Below, in pieces: positions 24,003 to 32,121 of a stretch of DNA of 36,614 nucleotides. Position 1 is the first letter of the stretch; each line of letters opens with the position of its first letter. The notes under the pieces are model-generated. The model was not told where the DNA came from, ran no database searches, and saw only the letters and a list, made by a program, of their open reading frames with translations. The stretch is from positions 1 through 36,614 of the forward strand of contig JAJQBI010000076.1 of NCBI GenBank assembly GCA_021203365.1, read 5' to 3'. This DNA comes from Clostridiales bacterium. GTDB taxonomy: Bacteria > Bacillota > Clostridia > Lachnospirales > Lachnospiraceae. Made by a program: the position numbers and the translations under genes.

Positions 24003-26282
24003 TTATTCCGATGCGGAAAGTCCGGTCTTTTCCAGTACATCTGATATTCTGTGCACCGGAATGATTTCCAGGTTTTTCTTTACCTCTGAGGCAACCTCGT
24101 CAAGATCCTTTTCATTTTCCTTCGGAATAAGAACGGTTTTGATTCCGGCTCTCAGGGCCGCCATCAGTTTCTCCGGAAGTCCTCCGATTGGCATCACGCA
24201 GCCGCGCAGGGACACCTCTCCTGTCATCGCGAGTTCCGGAGAAACTGAGGTCCCGGTCACAAGGGAGACAATCGCAGTGGTAAGCGTAATTCCGGCTGAC
24301 GGGCCGTCTTTCGGAACCGATCCGGCAGGAACATGGATATGCAGGTCATTTTTCTCAAACAGCTCCGCCTTCTCGGGATACATGCTTTTCACAAGGCTGA
24401 CTGCAATCTGTACGGATTCCTTCATGACACCCCCAAGCTGTCCTGTGATAATGATGTTTCCCTTTCCTTTTGTAAAAAGTGCCTCAATAAACAGGATATC
24501 GCCGCCGGCCTGTGTCCACGCAAGTCCGGTCACCACTCCGGGCTGTTTCTGTTCCAGGATATGATCATGCAGGATCGGTTTCAGCCCCAGGAATTTCTCC
24601 AGCTGCCCCGCTGTCACGGAAATACTCCTGTTTTTCCCTTTTACCAGTCGCACCGCCGCCTCACGGCAAAGGGTATCCAGTCGCTTCTTTAAGCCGCGCA
24701 CGCCGGCTTCCATTGTATAATCAGAAATGATTGTCTGCAGCGTTGCGTCGGAGATTTTCAGATTTTCTTTTTTCAGTCCCATCTCCTCCATGGCTCTCGG
24801 AAGCAGATGTCTCTTTGCGATCTGAAGTTTTTCTGAGGCAGTGTACCCGGGGAACTGGATGACCTCCATCCGATTTAAAAGAGGCTCCTGAATGGTATCC
24901 GTCGTATTTGCCGTGCAGACAAACAACACATCCGAAAGGTCATAAGGTACATTCATATAATGATCTGTAAACGTACTGTTCTGCTCCGGATCAAGGACCT
25001 CCAGCAGCGCACTGGACGGATCGCCGTTATAATCCCTGCTGAGTTTATCCACCTCATCCAGAACGACTACCGGGTTTGATGCGCCGCTTCTCCGGATACC
25101 GTCCATAATCCGCCCCGGCATGGCTCCCACATAAGTACGGCGGTGTCCGCGGATCTCTGCCTCATCACGGATTCCGCCCAGGCTCACACGCACATAGGCC
25201 CTTCCCAGCGCCTTTGCGATGCTCTGTCCGATACTTGTCTTTCCGGTGCCCGGTGCTCCGACGAAGAGAAGGATGGAACCGGACTGCTTCTGATTCAGCG
25301 TCATCACTGCCAGCTGCTGGATGATTCTTTGCTTCACCTTATCCAGTCCGAAATGATCCGCACTGAGAATTTTTTCCGCCTCCGCAAGGTCGACCGCCGG
25401 CATTTCTTCCTTTTTCCAGGAAAGAGACGTCATGAAATCAAGATATTCATACAGCATCCCATATTCGTGGCTGTCCTGTCCCTCCTGCTTCATGCGGTTT
25501 AATACTTTCACAGCTTCCCCATGGGCCGTCTCATTCATCTGGGATTCTTCGATCTTTTTCTCAAACTTTCGCACGTCGGACACATTTTCCGGGTGCATCT
25601 CATCCAGCTGATTCTGCAGGATCTCTATCTGTTTGCGGATCGCCTGTTCACGGTAAGCCTTCTCATTCAGGCTCTGCTGTGCAGCTGCCGCTTCCTTCTG
25701 TACCCTGTCCGCCTCCAGATATTGATAAATAGCCTGTTCCATACGTTCCGTCCGCTCGGAGAGTGTGTCAGCAGCCAGAATCTGATATTTTTCTTCATTC
25801 GAATTAACCAGCTGATCAGACAATGCAGCAAGCATCTCCCCAAGAGAATCCCACTGCTTTATGTAATTGCGGGCAATCATCCCCATCGGCGAATTCTGTA
25901 TGCTGTGGACAAAGGCAGCCCTGACCTGATCGAAATGCTTCGCAGCCTCTTCCTTCGTCAGATCCTCCAGATCCTGGCGGTCACTGAGAGTGACATCAAA
26001 CGTTTCAGCTGTTACATCAATCGTTTCAATGTTGACACGTTTTTCGGTTCTGACTTTTACATTCCCTTCCTGGTCAACTGCCTCAATGGTGCCGGTAAGT
26101 CCGATCGGATAAAAATCCTCCGACCGCATTTGCTCCCGCGGCTTGTTTTCTCTCAGCATGAGAAGTGCGGCTGTTTTGCCCACTTCCGCAGTGGCCTGTG
26201 TAATTTCTTTAAAATACTCGCCCTGAAAATACAGATTGATTCCCGGGACAATCACAATATTGTAATAAGGGATAATAATCAT
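24003..26282 (-). CDS. lon: ATP-dependent Lon protease
   Basis: 759 residues from the ATG at 26282 (GGAGGAAAACAGCC leader). A further upstream in-frame ATG at 26330 lacks a ribosome binding site. The LON N-domain spans about 1-180, followed by a coiled-coil-rich segment. The AAA+ module has Walker A GAPGTGKT and VVVLDEVDKL. The C-terminal protease domain has catalytic Ser in GPSAG and Lys in PEKLMAAL. It degrades misfolded and regulatory proteins in the cytosol. Control by heat shock is suggested by the CIRCE-type operator over its promoter. Confidence 0.96.
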   Translation of the reverse strand: MIIIPYYNIVIVPGINLYFQGEYFKEITQATAEVGKTAALLMLRENKPREQMRSEDFYPIGLTGTIEAVDQEGNVKVRTEKRVNIETIDVTAETFDVTLSDRQDLEDLTKEEAAKHFDQVRAAFVHSIQNSPMGMIARNYIKQWDSLGEMLAALSDQLVNSNEEKYQILAADTLSERTERMEQAIYQYLEADRVQKEAAAAQQSLNEKAYREQAIRKQIEILQNQLDEMHPENVSDVRKFEKKIEESQMNETAHGEAVKVLNRMKQEGQDSHEYGMLYEYLDFMTSLSWKKEEMPAVDLAEAEKILSADHFGLDKVKQRIIQQLAVMTLNQKQSGSILLFVGAPGTGKTSIGQSIAKALGRAYVRVSLGGIRDEAEIRGHRRTYVGAMPGRIMDGIRRSGASNPVVVLDEVDKLSRDYNGDPSSALLEVLDPEQNSTFTDHYMNVPYDLSDVLFVCTANTTDTIQEPLLNRMEVIQFPGYTASEKLQIAKRHLLPRAMEEMGLKKENLKISDATLQTIISDYTMEAGVRGLKKRLDTLCREAAVRLVKGKNRSISVTAGQLEKFLGLKPILHDHILEQKQPGVVTGLAWTQAGGDILFIEALFTKGKGNIIITGQLGGVMKESVQIAVSLVKSMYPEKAELFEKNDLHIHVPAGSVPKDGPSAGITLTTAIVSLVTGTSVSPELAMTGEVSLRGCVMPIGGLPEKLMAALRAGIKTVLIPKENEKDLDEVASEVKKNLEIIPVHRISDVLEKTGLSASE

Positions 26283-26350
26283 GGCTGTTTTCCTCCTCTG
26301 TATCTCTGTGAAAGTTCTTTCGGCTTTCATTTGTTTTCGTTTTCGATTTT

Positions 26351-26548
26351 ATGATACAAGGGACAAAAGGTCATGAATGCAGATGCTTGCATCTACATTC
26401 ATGAGATTGGGTCCCGAACAACATGAGAAAGTAGCCATTTTTCGTAGAAAAATGAGCGGATTTCGAATGTTGTCAGGATTTCGGGAGCACGAAGTGCGGA
26501 GAAATCCGTGTATCATAGCGACAAAATACCTTTTGTCGCTTCAATCAT
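26351..26548 (-). mobile_element. MITE-like element with terminal inverted repeats in the lon leader
   Basis: The 21-nt ends (26351-26371 and the complement of 26528-26548) match at 18 of 21 positions: ATGAT, then A(A/C)AAG-like bases, then GACAAAAGGT. Inside there are a 16-bp hairpin (26371-26404), an ATTTTTC/GAAAAAT hairpin near 26445 and a GATTTC...GAAATC stem (26478-26507). The right end is repeated at 17694-17732. There is no coding capacity. Mobility is inferred from the ends and the second copy. Confidence 0.6.
26510..26548 (-). repeat. Hairpin repeat at the 5' end of the lon transcript
   Basis: AGCGACAAAA and TTTTGTCGCT form a perfect 10-bp stem around GGTA, followed by ATGATAC. It begins almost exactly at the predicted transcript start and equals 17694-17732 with one change. 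Confidence 0.8.
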
Positions 26549-26555
26549 TTTATGA

Positions 26556-26584
26556 ATCGTAGCACAATTATCAGCACTCGTCAA
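26556..26584 (-). promoter_or_regulatory. Promoter of lon
   Basis: TTGACG (26579-26584) lies inside the CIRCE element; TACGAT (26556-26561) follows after 17 bp. Binding at CIRCE would block the -35 box. Confidence 0.75.
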
Positions 26585-26600
26585 TGGTGAGTGCTGATAA
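26568..26600. promoter_or_regulatory. CIRCE-type HrcA operator
   Basis: Two perfect 12-bp arms, TTATCAGCACTC and GAGTGCTGATAA, are separated by 9 bp. The CIRCE consensus is TTAGCACTC-N9-GAGTGCTAA, so each arm has one change in the core nine and the spacer is exact. Confidence 0.85.
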
Positions 26601-26655
26601 TTTACATATTTTTTACAACTTATGAGAAAAATTCACCAGGATTGTATACCAGCGG

Positions 26656-26955
26656 TCACGTTTTATCCCACAATCGGAATGTCCGTCTGTACGCACAGTC
26701 ATTTGGCAGAGTGGGGCTAAATAATGCTGTGAACAGATTCACTTTTCCACAGTAATTACATTTGCGGAAACGATCTTCATAAACTCTGCACAGATGCGTT
26801 TCTTCATCCAGATTTTCACAGGGGCTGTCAAGATGAATCGACACACGGCCCTTTGCCCAGACTGAGCGGGCATAGCAGCACTTCCCACAGCGATTACACA
26901 GCGAATCCCAGTCCTTTCGCCATTTGAGCCAGGCTTTAAAAATACGAATCCACAT
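26656..26955 (-). CDS. YkgJ-type cysteine-cluster protein
   Basis: About 99 residues from the ATG at 26955, which is 8 nt after GGAGG; an earlier in-frame ATG at 26970 has no such site. The cluster CNRCGKCC (about 20-27), then C, C, C and CNYCGK further on, fits the YkgJ/UPF0153 zinc- or iron-chelating family. It should bind a metal ion or Fe-S cluster. It lies 42 nt after the sirtuin-like gene and is probably co-transcribed. The function is not established in any species known to me. Confidence 0.8.
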   Translation of the reverse strand: MWIRIFKAWLKWRKDWDSLCNRCGKCCYARSVWAKGRVSIHLDSPCENLDEETHLCRVYEDRFRKCNYCGKVNLFTALFSPTLPNDCAYRRTFRLWDKT

Positions 26956-26997
26956 TTCATATGCCTCCATATATATCAGACAATCAACCGCAAAACA

Positions 26998-27729
26998 TTA
27001 TCCGCGCCCGCGAGGATATCGACGCATAAGCTTTTGAAATACGTCATCGCTCGCCTCCCGGATATTCAGATCGGCGATCCGGTCAAAACCGGTATGTCCC
27101 GGATTGATCTGGACAATCACGGCATCCCTTCTGCGGTAATCCCAGTAAACATCTCCATAGTTGCCCCGTGTTCCAATGACAAGAATCAGATCCGCCATCT
27201 CAATCCATTTCCTGGCTTTTCTGACATCCGCATCCCACACGCTGATATGGCTGTAAAGCGGCCAGGGAAGAATCTCTCCGCCGCATGCTTCGCACTTTGG
27301 CAGTTCCTCCTGTTTCCAGATCTCATACCCGTCATAATGCCGGCCACATTTGGAACAGCAGTTGACCTGAAGGCTGCCCTGAATCTCTGCAACATTCCGG
27401 GAACCTGCAATCGTGTGCATGCAGTCCACATTCGTCGTGATGATCCCGGTCATTTTTCCCTCCGCTTCCAGATCCGCCAATGCATAGTGGGCAAAGCTCG
27501 GCTTGTAGGAGAACATGGTCTCCAGATAGGTGGGCAGAAAAGAACTGTATCCGTCTCCGGATCTGCGCATACCTCCGCGGCTGGAGAAACGCATCTGTCC
27601 ATATGTAACACCTCCGCCGGCAACCGAAATACCGGCGCCCGTGGTCGCGACAATCCGGCTGCTGTGATCAATATAATCCGCTAACTGCTGTATACTGTCC
27701 TCTTTCCGGTCTCCAATAGAAAATCTCAT
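26998..27729 (-). CDS. Sirtuin-family protein resembling class M (ADP-ribosylating) SirTM
   Basis: 243 residues from the ATG at 27729, 8 nt after AAGGAGG; a GTG at 27738 overlaps that site. The Rossmann NAD-binding motifs are GAGIS (31-35) and ITTNVD (97-102). Zinc ligands are Cys125/128 and Cys146/149. The motif that holds the catalytic His in deacylases (ELHG) reads EIQG with Gln117. The loop after GAGIS (GGGVTYGQMRF) lacks the usual PDFR and resembles that of SirTM. SirTM enzymes use Gln here and ADP-ribosylate a GcvH-like protein. No macrodomain, GcvH-like or LplA gene lies in this window. An altered deacylase is the alternative. Confidence 0.8.
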   Translation of the reverse strand: MRFSIGDRKEDSIQQLADYIDHSSRIVATTGAGISVAGGGVTYGQMRFSSRGGMRRSGDGYSSFLPTYLETMFSYKPSFAHYALADLEAEGKMTGIITTNVDCMHTIAGSRNVAEIQGSLQVNCCSKCGRHYDGYEIWKQEELPKCEACGGEILPWPLYSHISVWDADVRKARKWIEMADLILVIGTRGNYGDVYWDYRRRDAVIVQINPGHTGFDRIADLNIREASDDVFQKLMRRYPRGRG

Positions 27730-27742
27730 AAGCGTCACCTCC

Positions 27743-27817
27743 TTATCCTTTCATGACTGCGTCAAAAACCTTCGCCGCATCCGCCCGGATATTCAGTTTG
27801 AAAATCCGTATTTTCAT
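27743..27817 (-). CDS. Small leader ORF before the sirtuin gene (24 residues, or 33 from 27844)
   Basis: The ORF encodes MKIRIFKLNIRADAAKVFDA plus VMKG, basic and helical. Its stop codon lies inside GGATAAGGAGG, the ribosome binding site of the sirtuin gene. A weak GGAAGG site precedes it. It could be a leader peptide that couples translation or a small protein. No family is recognised. Confidence 0.3.
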   Translation of the reverse strand: MKIRIFKLNIRADAAKVFDAVMKG

Positions 27818-27855
27818 GAAACCTTCCATTTTCTTCATATACATGGCAAAAGACA

Positions 27856-27892
27856 GCACCCATCAAAGAGAAATGATATCTTTGGTGGGTGC
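27856..27892 (-). promoter_or_regulatory. Terminator-like hairpin in the sirtuin leader
   Basis: GCACCCA(C/T)CAAAGA arms of 14 bp (27856-27869 and 27879-27892) enclose a 9-nt loop. On the minus strand TGTCTTTTG follows. The position inside the leader, rather than after a gene, suggests attenuation. Confidence 0.5.
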
Positions 27893-27993
27893 CCATGTTC
27901 TGTCAGTCGATTTTCAGATATAATTCACTGCATAAGAGACAGACTGCTCTCTCGGCCGGGCACTGCCACTCTTACTGTAGTTCAAGTAGTTAC

Positions 27994-28060
27994 ATTATAT
28001 TCCCATGGAAAAGTAATGTCAATAGTTACAATTGATTTTCTCATGAAAATCTGCTATACT
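27994..28060. promoter_or_regulatory. Overlapping divergent promoters of the sirtuin and rrf2 genes
   Basis: On the minus strand, TTGACA (28017-28022) and TATAAT (27994-27999), spaced 17 bp, form a consensus promoter. On the plus strand, TTGATT (28032-28037) and TATACT (28055-28060) are also spaced 17 bp. TAGTTACA occurs twice (about 27987 and 28024), and TTACATTA/TAATGT half-sites surround the minus promoter, a likely operator for the Rrf2 protein. Confidence 0.7.
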
Positions 28061-28097
28061 TTTTTCAATATTCATGTCGAAGAAAGAAGGTCATTCT

Positions 28098-28565
28098 ATG
28101 CGCGTCAGTAAACGATTCCCGTTAGCCGTTCATTCCCTGCTGTTCGTTGCGGTCCTGTCACCGAAAAAGCGCGTAACCAGTACACTTGTAGCGGAAAGTA
28201 CCGGTTCCAACGCTGTCACAGTCAGAAATCTGTTCCTTGAATTGTCTGACAGCGGCCTGCTGATCGCAACCGCCGGAAAAAACGGCGGTGTGCATCTGGC
28301 CAAAGATCCAAAAGATATTACCTTATGGGACATATATCAGGCAGTGGAAACGCCGGATGTGGATGAAATTTTCAAAATGTACGAAGGAAGCGGTGACTGT
28401 CCTGTCGGGAAAAATTTTTATCAAATCCTGTATCCGCACATAGCTTCTGCTGTCAATGCCATGAAAACAGATCTGGAGCAGGTGACGCTGGAGACCCTGA
28501 AAGAGGAGCTGCATTCCCTGCTGAAGGAAAACAAAGACATACCTCTTGCAAATAAAATATTTTAA
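28098..28565 (+). CDS. Rrf2-family transcriptional regulator
   Basis: 155 residues from the ATG at 28098 (AAGAAGG site); the upstream in-frame ATG at 28074 lacks a site. The winged HTH (about 1-75) contains VTSTLVAESTGSNAVTVRN and the wing KNGGVHLAKDPK. Only one Cys (in GDCPVG, about residue 100) is present, so the three-Cys [2Fe-2S] site of IscR is absent. It is closer to the YwnA/HypR-type members, which sense oxidation or electrophiles. It probably controls itself and the downstream dehydrogenase, and possibly the divergent sirtuin gene. Confidence 0.88.
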   Translation: MRVSKRFPLAVHSLLFVAVLSPKKRVTSTLVAESTGSNAVTVRNLFLELSDSGLLIATAGKNGGVHLAKDPKDITLWDIYQAVETPDVDEIFKMYEGSGDCPVGKNFYQILYPHIASAVNAMKTDLEQVTLETLKEELHSLLKENKDIPLANKIF

Positions 28566-28637
28566 TGTTATTCTTGGAAAATAACTGAAAACCATAGTTA
28601 TGCTTCCAATCACTTTATCATTAAGGAGGAAAAACAC

Positions 28638-29396
28638 ATGAAACTGTCAGATAAGTCAGTTGTAGTTACAGGTGCATCTTCAGGTATGGGGAAGGCCATT
28701 GTAGAATTATTTGTAAAGGAAGGGGCCTCCGTCATTGCCGTTGCAAGAAGGAAGGAGCGGTTAGATGCTCTCGTTGAAAGCCTGAAAGATGCGCCTGGGA
28801 AAGTCATTGCGTTCGCAGGAGATGTATCCAAAAATGAAGATATCGAAGCTATGATTGATCTTGCCGTAAATGAATACGGAAAGCTCAGCGTTTTGATAAA
28901 TAATGCCGGTGTAATGGATGATATGGCACCGATCGCCGAAGCTACAGATGAAAAGTATGAATATGTTATGGGAATCAATGTGTATGGTCCTATGGCAGCA
29001 ATGCGAAAAGCCTGCAAAGTCTTTCTGGCTCAGGGGACAGGAGGAAGTATCATTAATGTTTCTTCTATAGGCGCTTCTCACCAGGCAGCCGGTCCTGTAT
29101 ATGGTGCGTCTAAGGCTGCGCTGAATGCTATGACCAGAAATGTCGCTTTTACGTATATGAAAGATGGCATACGCTGCAATGCAATTGCACCTGGCGGAAT
29201 TGCAACTGAAATCGGCAAAGCAATGGGACAGCCGAATATGAACGGCTATCAGAAGATTCAGGGCGTACTCGCACTTGCACCTGCCCAGGGGCAGACTGCT
29301 GATATCGCAAATACAGCCCTCTTCCTCGCCAGCGATGAGGCGGCCTATATCAGCGGTGCCATATTGCCTGTAGACGGCGGCTGGACATCCTTCTGA
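28638..29396 (+). CDS. Short-chain dehydrogenase/reductase
   Basis: 252 residues, the classical SDR length. It has TGASSGMG for the cofactor (residues 12-19), NNAG, the catalytic Ser in INVSSIGA and Tyr-x3-Lys in YGASK. The Arg residues near the end of the second strand (VARRKER) favour NADP(H). It lies 72 nt after rrf2 with an AAGGAGG site, so it is probably the main target of that regulator. The substrate is unknown. The stretch has clearly lower GC than its neighbours on both sides. Confidence 0.92.
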   Translation: MKLSDKSVVVTGASSGMGKAIVELFVKEGASVIAVARRKERLDALVESLKDAPGKVIAFAGDVSKNEDIEAMIDLAVNEYGKLSVLINNAGVMDDMAPIAEATDEKYEYVMGINVYGPMAAMRKACKVFLAQGTGGSIINVSSIGASHQAAGPVYGASKAALNAMTRNVAFTYMKDGIRCNAIAPGGIATEIGKAMGQPNMNGYQKIQGVLALAPAQGQTADIANTALFLASDEAAYISGAILPVDGGWTSF

Positions 29397-29440
29397 ATCA
29401 TCGCCGGAAACATCCTGAAAACGGTTTCGAAACAAACTGC

Positions 29441-29469
29441 GCCTGACGGCTTTAGACTGGCCGTCAGGC
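29441..29469. terminator. Shared terminator of the convergent SDR and kinase genes
   Basis: GCCTGACGGC (29441-29450) pairs perfectly with GCCGTCAGGC (29460-29469). It overlaps the stop codon of the FGGY kinase. No long T run follows on either strand. Confidence 0.6.
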
Positions 29470-30942
29470 CCTGGTCAGCGTCCGTTCTACGGCATTTTTC
29501 CATCCGGCCTTTTTCTTCTTTCTTATCTGTTCCGGCATCTTCGAGCCGTAGACCTTCCTTCTCATTCCGTCAAAAATTTCCGGCCCGTAAAGGCCACAGC
29601 CGATACCAGCTGCATAAGCCGCACCAATTCCGGACAGTTCTTCCGTCTCCGGCACCAGCACATCTGCATCCAGGATATCGCTGATAAACTGCATCAGATA
29701 GCGGTTTCTGGTTGGCCCCCCGTCTACACGCAGCTCTTTCACCGGCAGATGCGAATCCGAGCTCATAGCTTCTGTCACATCTGCGATCTGATAGGCAATG
29801 CACTCTACGCAGGCACGAACGATTTCCTTTTTTCCTGTTGTCCTTGTTATGCCGGACAGCGAACCAGTCGCTGCACTGTCCCAATATGGGGCTCCAAGCC
29901 CGGTAAAAGCGGGGACAAAATATAAAGAATCATCCTTAAAGGCCGCCTGGCTGATCCCTTCTGTTTCACCGGCAGAATCGATCAGACCGACCTCCTCTTT
30001 CAGCCAGGATATCACTGCTCCTGTATAATTGATGTTCCCTTCCAGACAATAGCTCACTTTTCCATCCATTCCCCATGCAATGGAGGTCACCACTCCATGG
30101 GTACTCAATACCGGCATTTCACCGATATTCATCATAACAGAAGACCCGGTCCCGCAGGTGGACTTGATCATTCCTTTCTCCAGACAGCCCTGCCCGAACA
30201 GTGCACCGTGGGAATCCCCCAGCACTGCGTAAATCGGAACCGGATGAGGAAAGGTTCCGTCCAGGTCCGTCTCTCCAAACCTGCTGTTGGAATCACACAC
30301 TTCTGCAAGATCATTGGGATTCAGTCCAAACAGACTGCAGATTTCTTCATCCCATTTCAGATCAAAAATATTAAAGAGCTGTGTCCGGGACGCGTTGGAG
30401 TAGTCGGTCTTATAGGCGGCGCCTCCTGTCATTTTCCAGACAAGCCAGGTGTCAATTGTCCCCATGCACAGTTCATGACGGGTTGCTTTTTCCTTTGCGC
30501 CTTCTGTATTTTCCAGGATCCACGCCAGTTTTGCCGCCGGAAAATAAGGAGAAAGTGTCAGGCCGGTCTTCCTGTGAACCTGTTCACCGCCGGCCTTCAC
30601 CCGCTCGCAGATTCCTGCTGCACGGGCGCACTGCCAGACAACCGCGTCCGCGACGGGCCGTCCGGTCGCCTTCTCCCACACCAGTGAAGTCTCCCGCTGG
30701 TTACTGATTCCAAGTGCCGCAACATGATCCGGAGCGATCCGGGTGGACTGCAGCAGACGGCGCACCACATGAACGGTATTTGAATAAATCTCTTCCGGAT
30801 CATGAGAGACCCATCCCAGATCGCTGACAATCTGTCTGTGCGGCAGATCCTCCCGTCCCAGAAGCTTTCCCCCTTCATCGAACAGAAGCGCTTTGGTTCC
30901 CTGTGTGCTCTGATCGATACTGATGATGTATTTCTCTGACAT
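29464..30942 (-). CDS. FGGY-family carbohydrate kinase, glycerol-kinase-like
   Basis: 492 residues from the ATG at 30942; the site GGGGGAAAG precedes it. The phosphate-binding motif is IDQSTQGTKALLFD (about 8-21). Glycerol-kinase-type substrate residues are present: Arg-Glu in SNQRETS, Tyr in LSPYFPAAKL and Asp in GDSHGALFGQG. The C-terminal FGGY signature region (VDGGPTRN, GIGAAYAAGIG) is normal. It would be called glycerol kinase by similarity. Its place as last gene of an isomerase-transketolase operon argues for a ketose substrate such as D-apulose or another pentulose (inference). There is no glpF or glpD nearby. Confidence 0.85.
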   Translation of the reverse strand: MSEKYIISIDQSTQGTKALLFDEGGKLLGREDLPHRQIVSDLGWVSHDPEEIYSNTVHVVRRLLQSTRIAPDHVAALGISNQRETSLVWEKATGRPVADAVVWQCARAAGICERVKAGGEQVHRKTGLTLSPYFPAAKLAWILENTEGAKEKATRHELCMGTIDTWLVWKMTGGAAYKTDYSNASRTQLFNIFDLKWDEEICSLFGLNPNDLAEVCDSNSRFGETDLDGTFPHPVPIYAVLGDSHGALFGQGCLEKGMIKSTCGTGSSVMMNIGEMPVLSTHGVVTSIAWGMDGKVSYCLEGNINYTGAVISWLKEEVGLIDSAGETEGISQAAFKDDSLYFVPAFTGLGAPYWDSAATGSLSGITRTTGKKEIVRACVECIAYQIADVTEAMSSDSHLPVKELRVDGGPTRNRYLMQFISDILDADVLVPETEELSGIGAAYAAGIGCGLYGPEIFDGMRRKVYGSKMPEQIRKKKKAGWKNAVERTLTRA

Positions 30943-31049
30943 TGCCTTCTTTCCCCCATAACAACTTAAATGCACCAATCCCGAAATCCTCTGTAACCGA
31001 TCCTGATTTCAGGATTGTAAACCATCGTTTCAGTCTTCTTCCGTTTGTT

Positions 31050-32026
31050 TTACCTGCAGTCCGGTAAAATTTCCATCGCCTTTTGCGCGATTCCCTCCGC
31101 ATTCAGCCCGTAATAGTCAAACACTTCCTTTGAATTTCCCGTGATGACCGGTGCATCCGGAAGGGCCAGATTTACCACTTTCTTCGGGCATTCGCTTCCA
31201 ACCACCTGGGATACCATGGAGCCAAGGCCTCCAAAGGGCGCATGCTCTTCTGCAGTCAACACCGCCTTTGCGCTCCGGGCCGCCAAAACCACCGCCTTCG
31301 CGTCGAGAGGTTTCACACAGTACATATCCAGAACAACGGCCTGTACTCCCTGTTTTTTCAAAAGTATTGCCGCGTCACAGGCTGGTCTCACCATCTCACC
31401 GCAGGCGATGATCGCCAGGTCGGCGCCTTCAAAATCTGCATCCGCAGCGGTCCGGGCCTTTCCGTCCCGGATCACGGTCGCCCTGTCCATTTCAAACGGA
31501 CAGATTTCTTCACTGTAAATATCTTCCACCGCATTTCTTCCCACGCGGACATATGCCGGTTTTTCATCTTTTAACAGCGCTTTGGTCAGTTTCGCGGTCT
31601 GGAAGCGGTCACTGGGCAGATAGACCCTCATATTCGGAATGGCTGACATCGCCGCGATGTCCTGTGCGGAATGGTGGCTCATGCCAAGCGCCCCGTAGCT
31701 GATGCCGCCGCTGATGCCGATCAGCGTTACATTTGTGTTTGAATAAGCCACATCCACTTTGGCCTGCTCATAGCTTCTGGTTGATAAGAAGCTTGCCGGG
31801 GATGCCGCAAACGTTTTTTTCCGCATTTCGCGAGACCGGCGGCAATGCCCACCAGATTCTGCTCTGCAATACCAACCTCCACAAACTGCTCCGGATATGC
31901 GTCCGCAAAGGGTGTCAGCGATGCGCTCCCTCTGGAATCACTGCACAACACTACTATATCCTTATCCGTTTCTGCCTCTTCCATCAACACATCACAGATG
32001 GCCTGGCGGTTCGGTATTTTATTCAT
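31050..32026 (-). pseudogene. Transketolase C-terminal subunit with a frameshift in an A7 run
   Basis: Two frames encode consecutive parts of one protein. The first (start 32026, AAAGGAG site) covers the pyrimidine-binding domain with the catalytic Glu in EVGIAEQNLVG. The second (up to 31050) covers the rest of that domain and the C-terminal transketolase domain. They join at 31814-31820, where GGA AAA AAA CGT should read GGA AAA AAA ACG. Slippage of one nucleotide back on A-AAA-AAA would give CGKKTFAASPASF, the normal protein of about 325 residues. Causes may be a true mutation, a sequencing error, or frameshifting or transcript slippage. No other damage is seen. Confidence 0.8.
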
Positions 32027-32121
32027 GACTGTACTCCTTTCACACTGCGGGCAGCTTCTGCCCGTCTTCACTCCTGACATTCTGATTCTTTTGAAAGAAT
32101 GGGACCAGAGCCCATTTTCCG

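Noticed and set aside
25521-26354. A 277-codon open frame on the plus strand
   Set aside because: It is antisense to the lon N-domain and has no ribosome binding site.
29464-30942. Calling the kinase a plain glycerol kinase
   Set aside because: Substrate residues are compatible, but the operon holds an isomerase and transketolase and no glycerol genes, so a sugar-specific role is kept open.
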